From contig CAWDDG010000004.1 of NCBI GenBank assembly GCA_963801065.1, forward strand, positions 496,001 through 560,000: a stretch of 64,000 bases of DNA. Direction: 5' to 3'. Origin of the DNA: CAWDDG01 sp963801065 (GTDB lineage: Bacteria; Actinomycetota; Actinomycetes; Jiangellales; Jiangellaceae). Shown here piece after piece: positions 53,309-62,184 of the stretch; the stretch's first letter is position 1; the number at the start of each line of letters is the position of its first letter. The notes under the pieces were generated by a model, which was not told the origin of the DNA, made no database searches, and saw only the letters and a program-made list of their open reading frames with translations. A program made the position numbers and the translations under genes.

Positions 53309-53810
53309 GCGTGGTGGAGTCGACGAGCTTCAGGGGCACCTGACCGGTGTCGGCCTCGAACAAGCGCTTGCCCGCGCCCACGATGATCGGGTGCACCAGG
53401 AGATTGAGCTGATCGAGCAGCTTGTCGCGAAGCAGCGACCGGACGAGCGTGGCGCTGCCGGTGATCGAGATGTCCTTTCCGGGCTGTTCCTTCAACTGCT
53501 TGATCTGCCGCGCGACGTCGCCGTTGATCAGCGTCGAGTTCTCCCACGCGACGGTTTCCAGCGTGGTGGAGACGACGAACTTGGGTGTCTTGTTCATCTG
53601 GTCGGCGAACGGTACGTCGCTTCCCTGATCCGGCCAGAAGCTGGCGAACTCCTCGTAGGTGCGCCGCCCCAGCAGCAGGGTGTCCGCGGCGGCCATCTGC
53701 GAGCCGACGATTTCACCCATCTCGTCGTTGAAGTACGGGAAGTGCCAGGTCTCCGGCGCCTCCATGACTCCGTCTAGGGACAGGAAAAATCCTGCGACGA
53801 TCTTCCTCAT
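53262..53810 (-). CDS. RibD C-terminal / dihydrofolate-reductase-like protein
   Basis: A 182-residue reductase-fold protein: RKIVAGFFLSLDGVMEAPE, LLGRRTYEEFASFWP, FVVSTTLETVAWENSTLI, DISITGSATLVRSLL and LNLLVHPIIVGAGKRLFE. Such stand-alone RibD_C proteins are common in actinobacteria and are probably NADPH-dependent reductases of unknown substrate. GAGGAG stands 6 nt before the ATG. It has a consensus-like promoter upstream. Confidence 0.9.
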   Translation of the reverse strand: MRKIVAGFFLSLDGVMEAPETWHFPYFNDEMGEIVGSQMAAADTLLLGRRTYEEFASFWPDQGSDVPFADQMNKTPKFVVSTTLETVAWENSTLINGDVARQIKQLKEQPGKDISITGSATLVRSLLRDKLLDQLNLLVHPIIVGAGKRLFEADTGQVPLKLVDSTTLSTGVLSVTYEPAGT

Positions 53811-53853
53811 CGTGTTCTCCTCGGCTATCCCGTCGTTACTACCCTTCGCACGC

Positions 53854-53882
53854 ACTCTTCCACCGACAGGATTTTTTGTCAA
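53854..53882 (-). promoter_or_regulatory. Promoter of the RibD-like gene
   Basis: On the minus strand, -35 TTGACA and -10 AAGAGT are separated by 17 nt, 44 nt before the start codon. The run of T bases here stands out from the GC-rich surroundings. Confidence 0.55.
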
Positions 53883-54225
53883 GACTATTCGGACTGTCGG
53901 GTCGCGTAGCGTGACCGAGCGATGTCGACAGCCGTCCTCGAGGGCGCTGATGATCAGGCTCACCCTGTGCCGGCCCCTTCGCCGAGAATCGGCCGCGCAC
54001 GATCGAGTGCAGGCCCGAATGGCACGCTGGACCGCTCCACATACGGGAGCAAATCGGGCGCCGGAGCAGCGGGTGAGCGTGCCATTGACAACGATTGAGC
54101 GTGCCATCCGGTCCGCTCGAAGGGTCGTGCGGCGATCACGTACCCGTCGTGGGTTGGTGCGACCCTGCGGACGGCATGCTGAAGCCGAGTCGGTCGGCCT
54201 GGTGACCGAACTCGAGCCCATCGGC
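53883..54225. other. Intergenic stretch with no convincing gene
   Basis: Between the promoter of the RibD-like gene and the hydrolase remnant. The open frames are short or Arg-rich and no family pattern, RNA gene or repeat was seen. Confidence 0.5.
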
Positions 54226-54428
54226 CCGCCGGACTGGGAGACGATCCGACCTGGTATCTGGTCGGAACCCGTGACAACGTGATCCCGCGGCCCTGCAAAT
54301 ACCGCAAGTCCTTTGCCGTGACCGAGCACAAGGAGTTCCCGGACCGTGGTCATTTGCTCGCCCTGGACAGCCGGTGGCGCGAGGTCGCGGACACCGTGCT
54401 GACCTGGCTCGAGGAAAAGTCACTGTAG
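54226..54428 (+). pseudogene. Remnant of an alpha/beta hydrolase (C terminus)
   Basis: The frame ending at the TAG at 54426 reads DDPTWYLVGTRDNVIPRP, KYRKSFAVTEHKEFPDRGH, then DSRWREVADTVLTWLEEKSL. This is the characteristic end of an alpha/beta hydrolase, including the catalytic His in PDRGH. The nucleophile and N-terminal half are missing, and the expected helix between NVIPRP and KYRK is shortened. It is a decayed gene left of the MFS operon. Confidence 0.6.
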
Positions 54429-54439
54429 GGACCGATGTC

Positions 54440-55981
54440 GTGACGCCGACGTCCAGCGGACCGACCGCAGCGCGTCTGGTCCGGTACGACGAGCCGGCCG
54501 GTCGCTGGGTCCTGCTGGCGACCGTGCTGGGCTCGGGGTTGGCGTTCATCGACGCGACCGTGGTCAACATCGCGCTGCCACGGATCGGTGAGGCGCTCGA
54601 CGCCGATGCCGCGGGCCTGCAATGGACCGTCAACGCGTACACGCTCACACTCGCTGCCTTCGTTCTGCTGGGCGGCTCACTGAGTGACCGCTTCGGCCGC
54701 CGCCGCGTCTTCGTCGTGGGAGTCGCGTGGTTCGCCCTCGGGTCCCTGCTGTGTGGGGTGGCGCCGGACATCGGCACGCTCGTTGCTGCGCGAGCGATCC
54801 AGGGTGTCGGCGGGGCGCTGCTCACGCCTGGGGCTCTCGCGATCCTGCAGGCTTCGTTCGAGCCTGGGGACAGGATGAGAGCGATCGGCGCATGGTCGGG
54901 TCTCGGTGGCGTGGCCGGAGCGGTCGGACCCTTCCTCGGCGGATGGCTGGTCGAGGTGTCCAGCTGGCGCCTGGTGTTTCTCATCAACCTGCCGCTCGCC
55001 GCAGTTGTTGTTCTGGTGGCACTCAAGCACGTGCCCGAGTCCGCAGATCCCGACGCTGCGCGTCAGCTCGACCTGCTCGGCGCCGTGCTGTGTGCGGTTG
55101 GCCTGGGCGGGATCACGTATGCGTTCACGGCCTGGCCCGAGCGAGGCCCGGGGGACGTCTTGGTGGTCGGGACACTCGTCCTGGGCGTGTCGGGTCTGGT
55201 CGGCTTCGTCGCCAACGAGGCTCGGTCGACACACCCGATGCTGCCGCTCGATGTGTTCCGCTCCAGGACGTTCAGCGCCACCAACCTCGTGACCTTCGTG
55301 GTGTACGCCGCGTTTGCAGGCGTGTTCTTCTTCGTCGTGATCAACCTGCAGGTCGTCTCGGGCTTCTCACCGTTGGCCGCGGGTATCGCGCTCTTGCCGG
55401 TGACGGTTCTGATGCTTCTGCTCTCGGCGCGGGCCGGCGCACTGTCGAGCCGAATCGGCCCTCGGATTCCGATGAGCCTCGGACCACTGATCTGCGCCCT
55501 CGGTCTGCTCCTGCTCTCGCGGATCGGTCCGGATGCGACCTACCTGCGTGACGTCCTGCCCGCGGTGGTTGTCCTGGGCCTAGGGCTGTCCTTGACGGTG
55601 GCCCCCCTCACGGCAACAGCCCTGGCGTCAGCAGAGGAACGCCATGCAGGCGTGGCCAGTGGCGTCAACAATGCCGTCGCGAGAACGGCCGGTCTGTTGG
55701 CTGTCGCGATCCTGCCGTTGGCATCGGGGCTGGGACCCAGCTTCACCGATCCCGAGGCCTTGGCGCCGGCTTACCGCACGTCGATGCTCATCTGTGCGGC
55801 TCTGCTGGTTGGTGGCGGCGCGCTTGCCTTCGCTGTGATTCCCTCCAGCTTCGCGATAGTCGGCGCGGAGCTCGCAATGTCGACGGGGGCTGCAGTGCCA
55901 CCGAGAGTCGAGAGCCCGGTCCGCGTGCACTGTGCCGTGACCGGACCGCCACTGCATCCGGAACCCAGTAGAAAGGAGTAG
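54440..55981 (+). CDS. MFS drug/proton antiporter (DHA2 family)
   Basis: A 513-residue exporter with about 14 membrane helices. The DHA2 motifs are seen: LAFIDATVVNIALPRIG, the LSDRFGRRRVF of the first loop and the ARAIQGVGGALLTPGALAIL motif C. It would expel hydrophobic or cationic compounds. GTG start after a TAGGGA ribosome site. It is followed after 3 nt by the molybdoenzyme gene with AAGGAG inside its own end, so it heads this operon. Confidence 0.92.
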   Translation: MTPTSSGPTAARLVRYDEPAGRWVLLATVLGSGLAFIDATVVNIALPRIGEALDADAAGLQWTVNAYTLTLAAFVLLGGSLSDRFGRRRVFVVGVAWFALGSLLCGVAPDIGTLVAARAIQGVGGALLTPGALAILQASFEPGDRMRAIGAWSGLGGVAGAVGPFLGGWLVEVSSWRLVFLINLPLAAVVVLVALKHVPESADPDAARQLDLLGAVLCAVGLGGITYAFTAWPERGPGDVLVVGTLVLGVSGLVGFVANEARSTHPMLPLDVFRSRTFSATNLVTFVVYAAFAGVFFFVVINLQVVSGFSPLAAGIALLPVTVLMLLLSARAGALSSRIGPRIPMSLGPLICALGLLLLSRIGPDATYLRDVLPAVVVLGLGLSLTVAPLTATALASAEERHAGVASGVNNAVARTAGLLAVAILPLASGLGPSFTDPEALAPAYRTSMLICAALLVGGGALAFAVIPSSFAIVGAELAMSTGAAVPPRVESPVRVHCAVTGPPLHPEPSRKE

Positions 55982-55984
55982 CCG

Positions 55985-56584
55985 ATGGGGATCTTCTCGC
56001 CGGGCTTCCGAGGCCGCCGGCGCGCCGGAGGTGAACAGCTCCCACCGGGCCAGTACCTCACGGAGGACTTTCCCGTGCTGTCAGCCGGCCCCACGCCGCG
56101 TGTTCCGTTGGAGCAGTGGGAATTCGTGGTCACCACCGAGACCGGACAGGCCGTCCGCTGGTCGTGGCCCGACCTGCTGGCGCTGCCGAGCGAGACACCG
56201 ACGGTCGACATCCACTGTGTGACCAAGTGGTCGAAGCTCGGCACGGCCTGGCGCGGTGTGTCCCTGGACGTGCTCATGGCAGGGGTCGAGACGGCCGCAG
56301 ACTTCGCCCTCGTGCACTCGTACGGTGGCTACACGACCAACCTGCCGCTCGAGGATCTGCTCGACGGTCAGGCATGGATCGCGTACGAGTACGACGGCGC
56401 GGAGCTGGCACCAGTACACGGCGGGCCGGCGCGACTGCTCGTACCGCACCTTTACTTCTGGAAATCGGCGAAGTGGGTCCGCGGCATCGAGATGTTGCTG
56501 GAAGACGAGCCGGGTTTCTGGGAGTCGGCCGGATATCACGACTACGGTGATCCATGGCGCGAGCAGCGGTATCAGGGCGACTAG
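55985..56584 (+). CDS. Sulfite-oxidase-like molybdopterin enzyme
   Basis: A 199-residue protein of the oxidoreductase molybdopterin-binding fold. The Mo-ligating Cys is in VDIHCVTKWSKLGTAWRGV, and YTTNLPLEDLL, GPARLLVPHLYFWKSAKWVRGIEML follow. There is no signal peptide and no dimerisation domain, so it is a minimal cytoplasmic member. The substrate is not known. It overlaps by 31 nt with the next gene, a ferredoxin-reductase-like flavoprotein that probably supplies or accepts its electrons. Confidence 0.93.
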   Translation: MGIFSPGFRGRRRAGGEQLPPGQYLTEDFPVLSAGPTPRVPLEQWEFVVTTETGQAVRWSWPDLLALPSETPTVDIHCVTKWSKLGTAWRGVSLDVLMAGVETAADFALVHSYGGYTTNLPLEDLLDGQAWIAYEYDGAELAPVHGGPARLLVPHLYFWKSAKWVRGIEMLLEDEPGFWESAGYHDYGDPWREQRYQGD

Positions 56585-57318
56585 CCGGCCGGCTTGTCTG
56601 GCGGGTCGCCCGGTTGGTCGCGCACCGTGACGAGACGCCGACTGCCAGGACGCTGGTGCTCGACGTCCCAGGCTGGCCTGGGCACCTGGCCGGTCAGCAC
56701 GTCGACGTGCGGCTCACCGCCGGCGACGGCTACAGCACGCAGCGGAGCTACTCGCTGGCGGCGCCCGCGAATGGGGATCGGGTGGAGCTGACCGTGCAGA
56801 GGCTGGACGATGGGGAGGTGTCTGCGTACCTCGGCGACGTGTTCTCGGCAGGCGAACCGGTGGAGATCCGGGGTCCGGTGGGCGGCTGGTTCGTGTGGCG
56901 CCCGACTGACACCGGACCCGTGCTCTTGGTGGCCGGAGGGTCGGGCATCGTTCCGCTCATGGCCATCGTGCGCACGCGGAGGGTGGCCGGCGTCCGTACG
57001 CCCGTTCGCCTCCTCTACTCGGTCCGGTCGCCCGCCGACGTGTACTACGGCGACGAGTTGCGGCGGCCGTCGCGCGCCGACGACGGCGTCGATGTGACCT
57101 TCGTGTACACGCGAGCCACGCCGGCACAGTGGCCAGAGCCGCCGCGACGGATCGCCATCGCGGACCTCGAAGCGGGGGGCTGGCCGCCCGACTTCGAGCC
57201 GAGCTGCTTCGTGTGCGGGCCGACTGGCTTCGTCGAGGTCGTTGCCGACATGCTGGTAGCCCTGGGCCACGATCCGCGCCGGATCAAGACGGAGAGGTTC
57301 GGTCCCACGGGAGGGTGA
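56554..57318 (+). CDS. FAD/NAD-binding oxidoreductase (ferredoxin-reductase-like)
   Basis: A 254-residue two-domain reductase. The FAD domain has RSYSLAAPANGD and the NAD domain LLVAGGSGIVPLMAIVR, LLYSVRSPADVYY and FVCGPTGFVEVVADML. It lacks a 2Fe-2S domain. The 31-nt overlap with the molybdoenzyme gene suggests they form a redox pair. It ends 1 nt before the next gene. Confidence 0.92.
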   Translation: MARAAVSGRLAGRLVWRVARLVAHRDETPTARTLVLDVPGWPGHLAGQHVDVRLTAGDGYSTQRSYSLAAPANGDRVELTVQRLDDGEVSAYLGDVFSAGEPVEIRGPVGGWFVWRPTDTGPVLLVAGGSGIVPLMAIVRTRRVAGVRTPVRLLYSVRSPADVYYGDELRRPSRADDGVDVTFVYTRATPAQWPEPPRRIAIADLEAGGWPPDFEPSCFVCGPTGFVEVVADMLVALGHDPRRIKTERFGPTGG

Positions 57319-57319
57319 C

Positions 57320-57586
57320 ATGACCGATCAGTACGAGGACGGCAACGCGCTGGCCGGCCCGTTGAGGGAGATCTTCGCCGTGGATGTCACGGCCGCGACA
57401 GGCACCTGCGTGGGCTGCGGGCACACGGGTCCGGTCGCGACGCTGCGGGTGTACAGTCACGCCCCCGGCCTGGTGGCCCGATGCCCGGATTGCGGCGAGG
57501 TGATCATGCGTCTAGTCCGGGGTCCTCGCACCGCATGGCTCGACCTCCGGGGGACGGTAAGTCTGGAGATCCCGCTGGCACAGTGA
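57320..57586 (+). CDS. DUF6510 zinc-ribbon protein
   Basis: An 88-residue protein with two CxxC pairs (CVGCGHTG and CPDCGEV) forming a zinc ribbon. This family is usually encoded beside sulfite-oxidase-like and ferredoxin-reductase-like genes, as here. Its role is not known; an accessory in electron transfer or cofactor loading is inference. Confidence 0.88.
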   Translation: MTDQYEDGNALAGPLREIFAVDVTAATGTCVGCGHTGPVATLRVYSHAPGLVARCPDCGEVIMRLVRGPRTAWLDLRGTVSLEIPLAQ

Positions 57587-57649
57587 CTGCGTCCGCGGGG
57601 TGCATGCGCCCGTCGGACTCCTCCGTTGCGTCCGTGGCACGATGCTGGC

Positions 57650-57979
57650 ATGGCGTACGACGAGGGCTTGGCGACCCGCGTTCGGGATCTGATCGGAGGC
57701 GAACCAGGGTTGCTGGAGAAGAGGATGTTCGGTGGGTTGGCGATGCTGCTGGAGGGCAACATGGCCGTCGGCGTGCATGGCGAGGACCTGATCGTCCGCA
57801 CCGATCCCGACGAACATGACGAGCTGCTGACCGAGCCGGGCGCCAGACCTTTCGACCTGACGGGCCGGCCGATGAAGGGCTGGATCCTCGTCGACGCGTC
57901 CGGCTGCGCCGAGGACGATGATCTGACGCAGTGGATCGGCCGTGGGATCGCGTTCGCGCGCAGCCTTCCGCCCAAGTAG
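57650..57979 (+). CDS. TfoX N-terminal domain protein
   Basis: A 109-residue protein of the TfoX/Sxy N-terminal fold: EGLATRVRDLIGGEPGLLEKRMFGGLAMLLEGNMAVGVHG, then RPMKGWILVDAS. TfoX regulates competence in gammaproteobacteria; stand-alone domains in actinobacteria are of unknown role. It starts with ATG at 57650; in-frame sequence upstream lacks a ribosome site. Confidence 0.88.
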   Translation: MAYDEGLATRVRDLIGGEPGLLEKRMFGGLAMLLEGNMAVGVHGEDLIVRTDPDEHDELLTEPGARPFDLTGRPMKGWILVDASGCAEDDDLTQWIGRGIAFARSLPPK

Positions 57980-58000
57980 GGCGGGCCGGTTCGTCCGCTA

Positions 58001-58384
58001 TCAGCTTCCGCTGCCGTAGGGGCGGGTGATGATCTCCAGGAAATGGCCGCTCGGGTCTTCCCAGTACACGCCGCAGCCGCCGTCGTTGGTGTTGAACTCG
58101 CCCGGCCGCCGCCTCATCGGATCCGCCCAGTACGGCAGCGCACGGTCGCGGATCCGGCCGAAGATCTCGTCGAACTCCGACTCGCCGACCAAGAAGGCGT
58201 AGTGCTGCGGAACGGGCGGACCGAGGTCGTCAGCGAAGTCGAGGGAGACGTCGTTGTCGACCTGCACGACCAGGAACGGACCGTACGGAGTCGGGTCGTC
58301 CAGGCCCAGCATCTCGACCAGGAACGTCGCCGATTCCTGCTTGTCACGGACTCTCACGATGGTGTGGTTCAACTGCACGGTCAT
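58001..58384 (-). CDS. VOC-family (glyoxalase-like) protein
   Basis: A 127-residue vicinal-oxygen-chelate protein. The beta-alpha-beta-beta-beta halves are seen in LNHTIVRVRDKQESATFLVEMLGL and YAFLVGESEFDEIFGRIR, ending with the metal-site GGCGVYWEDPSGHFLEIITRPYG. His 6 and Glu near 119 could be metal ligands. Substrate unknown. It ends 21 nt from the TfoX-like gene, which runs the other way. Confidence 0.9.
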   Translation of the reverse strand: MTVQLNHTIVRVRDKQESATFLVEMLGLDDPTPYGPFLVVQVDNDVSLDFADDLGPPVPQHYAFLVGESEFDEIFGRIRDRALPYWADPMRRRPGEFNTNDGGCGVYWEDPSGHFLEIITRPYGSGS

Positions 58385-58427
58385 GCCACCGACCATGCCT
58401 GGAACATCGGGAGCTGTCCATTGGCCG

Positions 58428-59780
58428 CTACGTGAGGCTGCGTAGCGCGTCCTCGATGCCGCGGTGGAAGGTCGGATACGCATAGATCATGTGCCGGAGC
58501 GTCTCGACCGGCACCTGGGCGTGTACAGCGACGGCGAGCGCGGAGAGAACCTCGCCGCCGGTCGGCCCGGCCGAGGTGGCGCCCACCAGCACGTCCCGGT
58601 CGGCGTCGGCGACGAGCTTGATCAGGCCGGCGTTTCCAGCCTTGTGGATCCACCCCCGGGCCGACGACGGGACCTGCGCGACGCCGACCGCGACTCTGAT
58701 GCCCGCGTCGCGTGCCTGGGCCTCGGTGAGTCCTACCGCGGCGATCTCGGGGTCGGTGAACGTGACGCGCGGCGTCGCCCGATAGTCCGCAGGTGGTCCA
58801 GGCGCGTCGAGGATGTCGCGGATGGCGATGCCGGCCTGGTACATCGCCATATGGGTGAATGCACCATGGCCGGTGACGTCGCCGACTGCCCACAGCCGGT
58901 CGGCGGCTCGCATGCGCTCGTCGACCTCGATGGCCGAGGCGGCGGGATCGAGCCCGACGCTGTCCACGCCCAGCGGTCGCAGATCGGCGCGACGACCGAC
59001 GGCGACCAGCAGTCGCTCTGCGTGAACATCGTCACCCGCAGTCACCGTGAACCGGTCGCCGTCGTGGCGCACCTCGGTCGCTCTCGTCCTGGTGCGCACG
59101 GCGATACCGTCGGCTTCCAGCGCGTTCTGCGCAAGCGCGGACGCCTCCGGCTCCTCGCCGGGCAGAAGCCGGTCGAGGGCCTCCACCACGACGACCTCGA
59201 CGCCGAAGCGCGCATACACCTGCGCCAGTTCCACTCCGACCGCACCGCCACCCAGCACCAGCAACGACTCGGGCAGGGTCTTGGCCTCGATCGCCTCGCG
59301 GTTGGTCCAGTACGGGGTGTCGAAAAGTCCGTCGATCGGTGGGACGACCGGCACCGCGCCCGTTCCGATGACGACTCCTCGCCGTGCCTCGTATGTCTCG
59401 CCGTCAACCTCGACGGCGCCCGGCCCGGCGAGCCGTCCGCGACCACGGACGAACCGCCCTCCCTTGCCGGTGAACCGGTCCACCGCGACCTGGTCGTTCC
59501 AGTCGTCAGTGGCCTCGTCGCGGATGCGCGACGCGACAGGCTCCCAGTCCGGTGTGACGTCGGCATGTCCCGCCATGCCGTCGATCCGCCGCCCCTCGGT
59601 CAGCAGGTTCGCGGCGCGGATCATCATCTTGCTCGGCACGCAACCCCAGTACGGACACTCGCCACCCACCAGGGTGTTCTCTATGCCGACCACGGCGAGG
59701 CCCGCTTCGGCGAGGCGCCCGCCAACCTCTTCACCGCCCACGCCCATCCCGAGGACGACGACGTCCACCTGATCTGCCAT
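58428..59780 (-). CDS. Mercuric-reductase-like pyridine nucleotide-disulfide oxidoreductase
   Basis: A 450-residue flavoprotein. The FAD motif is VVVLGMGVGGEEVGGRL, the redox-active disulfide is in GGECPYWGCVPSKMM, the NAD motif is LLVLGGGAVGVELAQVYARFG, and the C-terminal dimerisation domain is FTDPEIAAVGLTEAQARD. The catalytic His-Glu pair of MerA/Lpd lies in AYPTFHRGIEDAL. It lacks a heavy-metal-binding N-terminal domain and a C-terminal vicinal Cys pair, so mercuric reduction is unlikely; it probably reduces another disulfide or quinone. Confidence 0.9.
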   Translation of the reverse strand: MADQVDVVVLGMGVGGEEVGGRLAEAGLAVVGIENTLVGGECPYWGCVPSKMMIRAANLLTEGRRIDGMAGHADVTPDWEPVASRIRDEATDDWNDQVAVDRFTGKGGRFVRGRGRLAGPGAVEVDGETYEARRGVVIGTGAVPVVPPIDGLFDTPYWTNREAIEAKTLPESLLVLGGGAVGVELAQVYARFGVEVVVVEALDRLLPGEEPEASALAQNALEADGIAVRTRTRATEVRHDGDRFTVTAGDDVHAERLLVAVGRRADLRPLGVDSVGLDPAASAIEVDERMRAADRLWAVGDVTGHGAFTHMAMYQAGIAIRDILDAPGPPADYRATPRVTFTDPEIAAVGLTEAQARDAGIRVAVGVAQVPSSARGWIHKAGNAGLIKLVADADRDVLVGATSAGPTGGEVLSALAVAVHAQVPVETLRHMIYAYPTFHRGIEDALRSLT

Positions 59781-60155
59781 GTCTGGCTCCCGCTCTGGAC
59801 CTCTACGCCACGCTGTGCGGAACGCCACCGGGCGGCGTACGGATTCGTGTGTTCTCACACGGTAACGGTGCGGTGCGCCGGCCTTGATCGAGTCGGGTAC
59901 CGGCTCAGGGCTCACTCCGCGGTGAGGCGGCGCGCGAGTGGCAACAGCCCGGCCGCCGCCAACGGCGACCTGTGTGAGCCGCATATCCGCGCTGACCGGG
60001 ACGGTGGCTGTTCCCACTGAAACGACGGGATGCGCCGGCGCCGAGTCTCACCGGCCACTTGACGAACCGGCCAGGTCGCAGAACGCTCAGCCTCGTACGG
60101 CAAGCCCCATTCCTGGCCGGCATCTCGGGAGCCGACCTTCCCTCGGGAGGTACCC
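59781..60155. other. Intergenic stretch ahead of the BNR-repeat protein
   Basis: No gene is supported in this divergent space. A possible promoter (TTGACG, 17 nt, AACGCT) lies near 60059-60087, about 70 nt before the BNR gene. No repeat or RNA gene seen. Confidence 0.4.
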
Positions 60156-62087
60156 ATGCGCCGTCGCCCCCTCGTCGTGGCACTCGCCACCCTCGCGGTC
60201 ACGGGCGCGTTCCTCACGTCGTCGTACGGCATCGACCGTCCCTTCGCCGCGTCCCGGCTGGTCGTCCGGCCGGTCGTCGACCCGCTCGACAGCGGCTCCA
60301 CCGGCGCCGGCGGCGGCCAGTTCAACACGTCCCAGATCGAGGACTACACGTGCGAAGTCGCGGCCGGCGATGCGTATGGCACACCGGCCGGTGCGATGGA
60401 CGCGAGCTGCAACGATGTATCGCCGTACAGGCAGGATTTCAACCCCGACAACGAGATCGCCGTCGCGGTCAACCCGTTGTTCCCCGAACACCTTCTGGCC
60501 GGGTCGAACGACTACTTCTACCGGTTCAACAACTCGACGGGAGCCAGGCAGGCGCTCATCCTGACCGGCTTCCTCACGTCCTTCGACGCGGGCGAGTCGT
60601 GGCTCGACGGCCAGATTCCGGTCCGGACTGGCAACGGCGCCGGTGACCCGGTCCCCGCGTTCAACGCGAGGTTCTCCGGAGACTCTCCCGCGACCTCCTG
60701 GGCGTTGATGGCGCAGCTGGAGAACCTGGGCGGTCAGGGTGGCCCGTTCGTCACACAGGGCGACATAGCGGTGAGCCACTCGGCGGACGGCGGAGTCACG
60801 TGGAGCGAGCCCGTCACGGTTTTCATGGGCCAGGGTGCTGGCATCGGCCCGGCGAACCGGGCGATCTTCTGGGACAAGGAGTGGATGACGGTCGACAACA
60901 ACCCCGACTCGCCGTGGTACGGCCGGACCTACGTCACGGCCACCCGTTTCGTCAACGGGCTGCAAGGGTCCTATGCGGAGTCGGCCATTTGGCTCGCCTG
61001 GTCCGACGACGGAGGACTCACGTGGACCGAGCCCAAGGAGATCTCCGGCAGCAACTCGATATGCGCGTTCCAGACGACCGGCCCGGCCAGCGAGTGCGAC
61101 GAGGACCAGTTCTCGATTCCCGAGGTCACGGTGGACGGCACGCTGCACGTGCATTTCCTCAACGCGAACGTGCAGTCGGCGTGGGAGTCGGCTGAGGAGT
61201 TCGACAGCACCGTCATGGTCGTGACCTCGGCCGACGGCGGCGCGTCGTTCACGTCCCCGGTCGTCGTGGCATCGCTGGAGGACGGCCGCGGCGACACGCC
61301 GTGGAGCGTCATCTTCAGCCAGACCGTGACCGATCACCAGATTCGCTGGAATGCAGCAGGGACGCTGACATCCGACCCGACCAACGCCGACCACCTCGTC
61401 GTCGTGTACGCCGACAACTTCGAGGGCGTCCGCGACACCGAGGCCGCCCCGGACTGCTTCGACGACATCCCGGGCACCGCGCCGGACTACAACCCCTGTG
61501 ACGTGACGAGCGCCACCGACGTCTACATGGCGGAGTCGTTCGACGGCGGGGCGACGTGGAACCCACGGATCGAGCTGGACACGAGCCCCGGCGACCAGTG
61601 GTTCGCGTGGGCGGACTTCGGCGCGGACGGCACGCTGTATGCCGCGTACGACAGCAACGAGGGCGTGGCCGACCCGGACCTCGACGACACGTTCAACCAC
61701 GTCCTGCTCTCCGTCGCGCCGAGGCCGGCACCCGGACCGGTCGTCGTGGCGGCGCGGGAGGCGCTCGTGCCGGATGGTGCGGGCCGCTCCCCGACTGAGA
61801 ACGTCGACATCTCGGTGACGCACTGGACTGGGCAGTACGTACCGCTGGCCGCCTGGCCGGCCGTGTGCGGGCCCGACGGCCACACCGACCCGCCGGTGGC
61901 CAACGCGGAGGGCAAGGAGTGCAACGTGTTCCATGGCGACTACACCGGGCTCGCCGTCGGTGCCGACGGTGCGGTCAACGTCGTCTGGACCGGGCTCAAC
62001 CGGCTCGCGACCTCGCCGCAGATCGACGCGTACACCGGCCAGCCGCACGACGGGTACGCACAGGACGCGATGTACGCCCGTCGCTGA
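60156..62087 (+). CDS. Secreted BNR-repeat (sialidase-like beta-propeller) protein
   Basis: A 643-residue exported protein with a signal peptide (~1-27). The body is a beta-propeller with at least five BNR/Asp-box motifs: SFDAGESW, SADGGVTW, SDDGGLTW, SADGGASF and SFDGGATW. Catalytic residues of true sialidases are not recognisable, so it is more likely a glycan-binding or unknown exo-enzyme. GGGAGG stands 6 nt before the ATG. The end is followed by a strong hairpin. Confidence 0.85.
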   Translation: MRRRPLVVALATLAVTGAFLTSSYGIDRPFAASRLVVRPVVDPLDSGSTGAGGGQFNTSQIEDYTCEVAAGDAYGTPAGAMDASCNDVSPYRQDFNPDNEIAVAVNPLFPEHLLAGSNDYFYRFNNSTGARQALILTGFLTSFDAGESWLDGQIPVRTGNGAGDPVPAFNARFSGDSPATSWALMAQLENLGGQGGPFVTQGDIAVSHSADGGVTWSEPVTVFMGQGAGIGPANRAIFWDKEWMTVDNNPDSPWYGRTYVTATRFVNGLQGSYAESAIWLAWSDDGGLTWTEPKEISGSNSICAFQTTGPASECDEDQFSIPEVTVDGTLHVHFLNANVQSAWESAEEFDSTVMVVTSADGGASFTSPVVVASLEDGRGDTPWSVIFSQTVTDHQIRWNAAGTLTSDPTNADHLVVVYADNFEGVRDTEAAPDCFDDIPGTAPDYNPCDVTSATDVYMAESFDGGATWNPRIELDTSPGDQWFAWADFGADGTLYAAYDSNEGVADPDLDDTFNHVLLSVAPRPAPGPVVVAAREALVPDGAGRSPTENVDISVTHWTGQYVPLAAWPAVCGPDGHTDPPVANAEGKECNVFHGDYTGLAVGADGAVNVVWTGLNRLATSPQIDAYTGQPHDGYAQDAMYARR

Positions 62088-62106
62088 ACGACGAACGCGG
62101 AACGAT

Positions 62107-62144
62107 CGACGGCTGCCGTCTACCGAGACCGGCGGCAGCCGTCG
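62107..62144. terminator. Bidirectional hairpin terminator
   Basis: CGACGGCTGCCG pairs perfectly with CGGCAGCCGTCG around a 14-nt loop, 20 nt after the BNR gene stop and 41 nt after the oxidase stop on the other strand. It probably ends both transcripts. Confidence 0.6.
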
Positions 62145-62184
62145 CGGGTTGCCGGTGGTGGCCAGGCACTGTGACACGGTTTGC

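Noticed and set aside
58428..59780. True mercuric reductase
   Set aside because: The C-terminal vicinal Cys pair and the N-terminal metal-binding domain are absent, and no mer operon genes are near.
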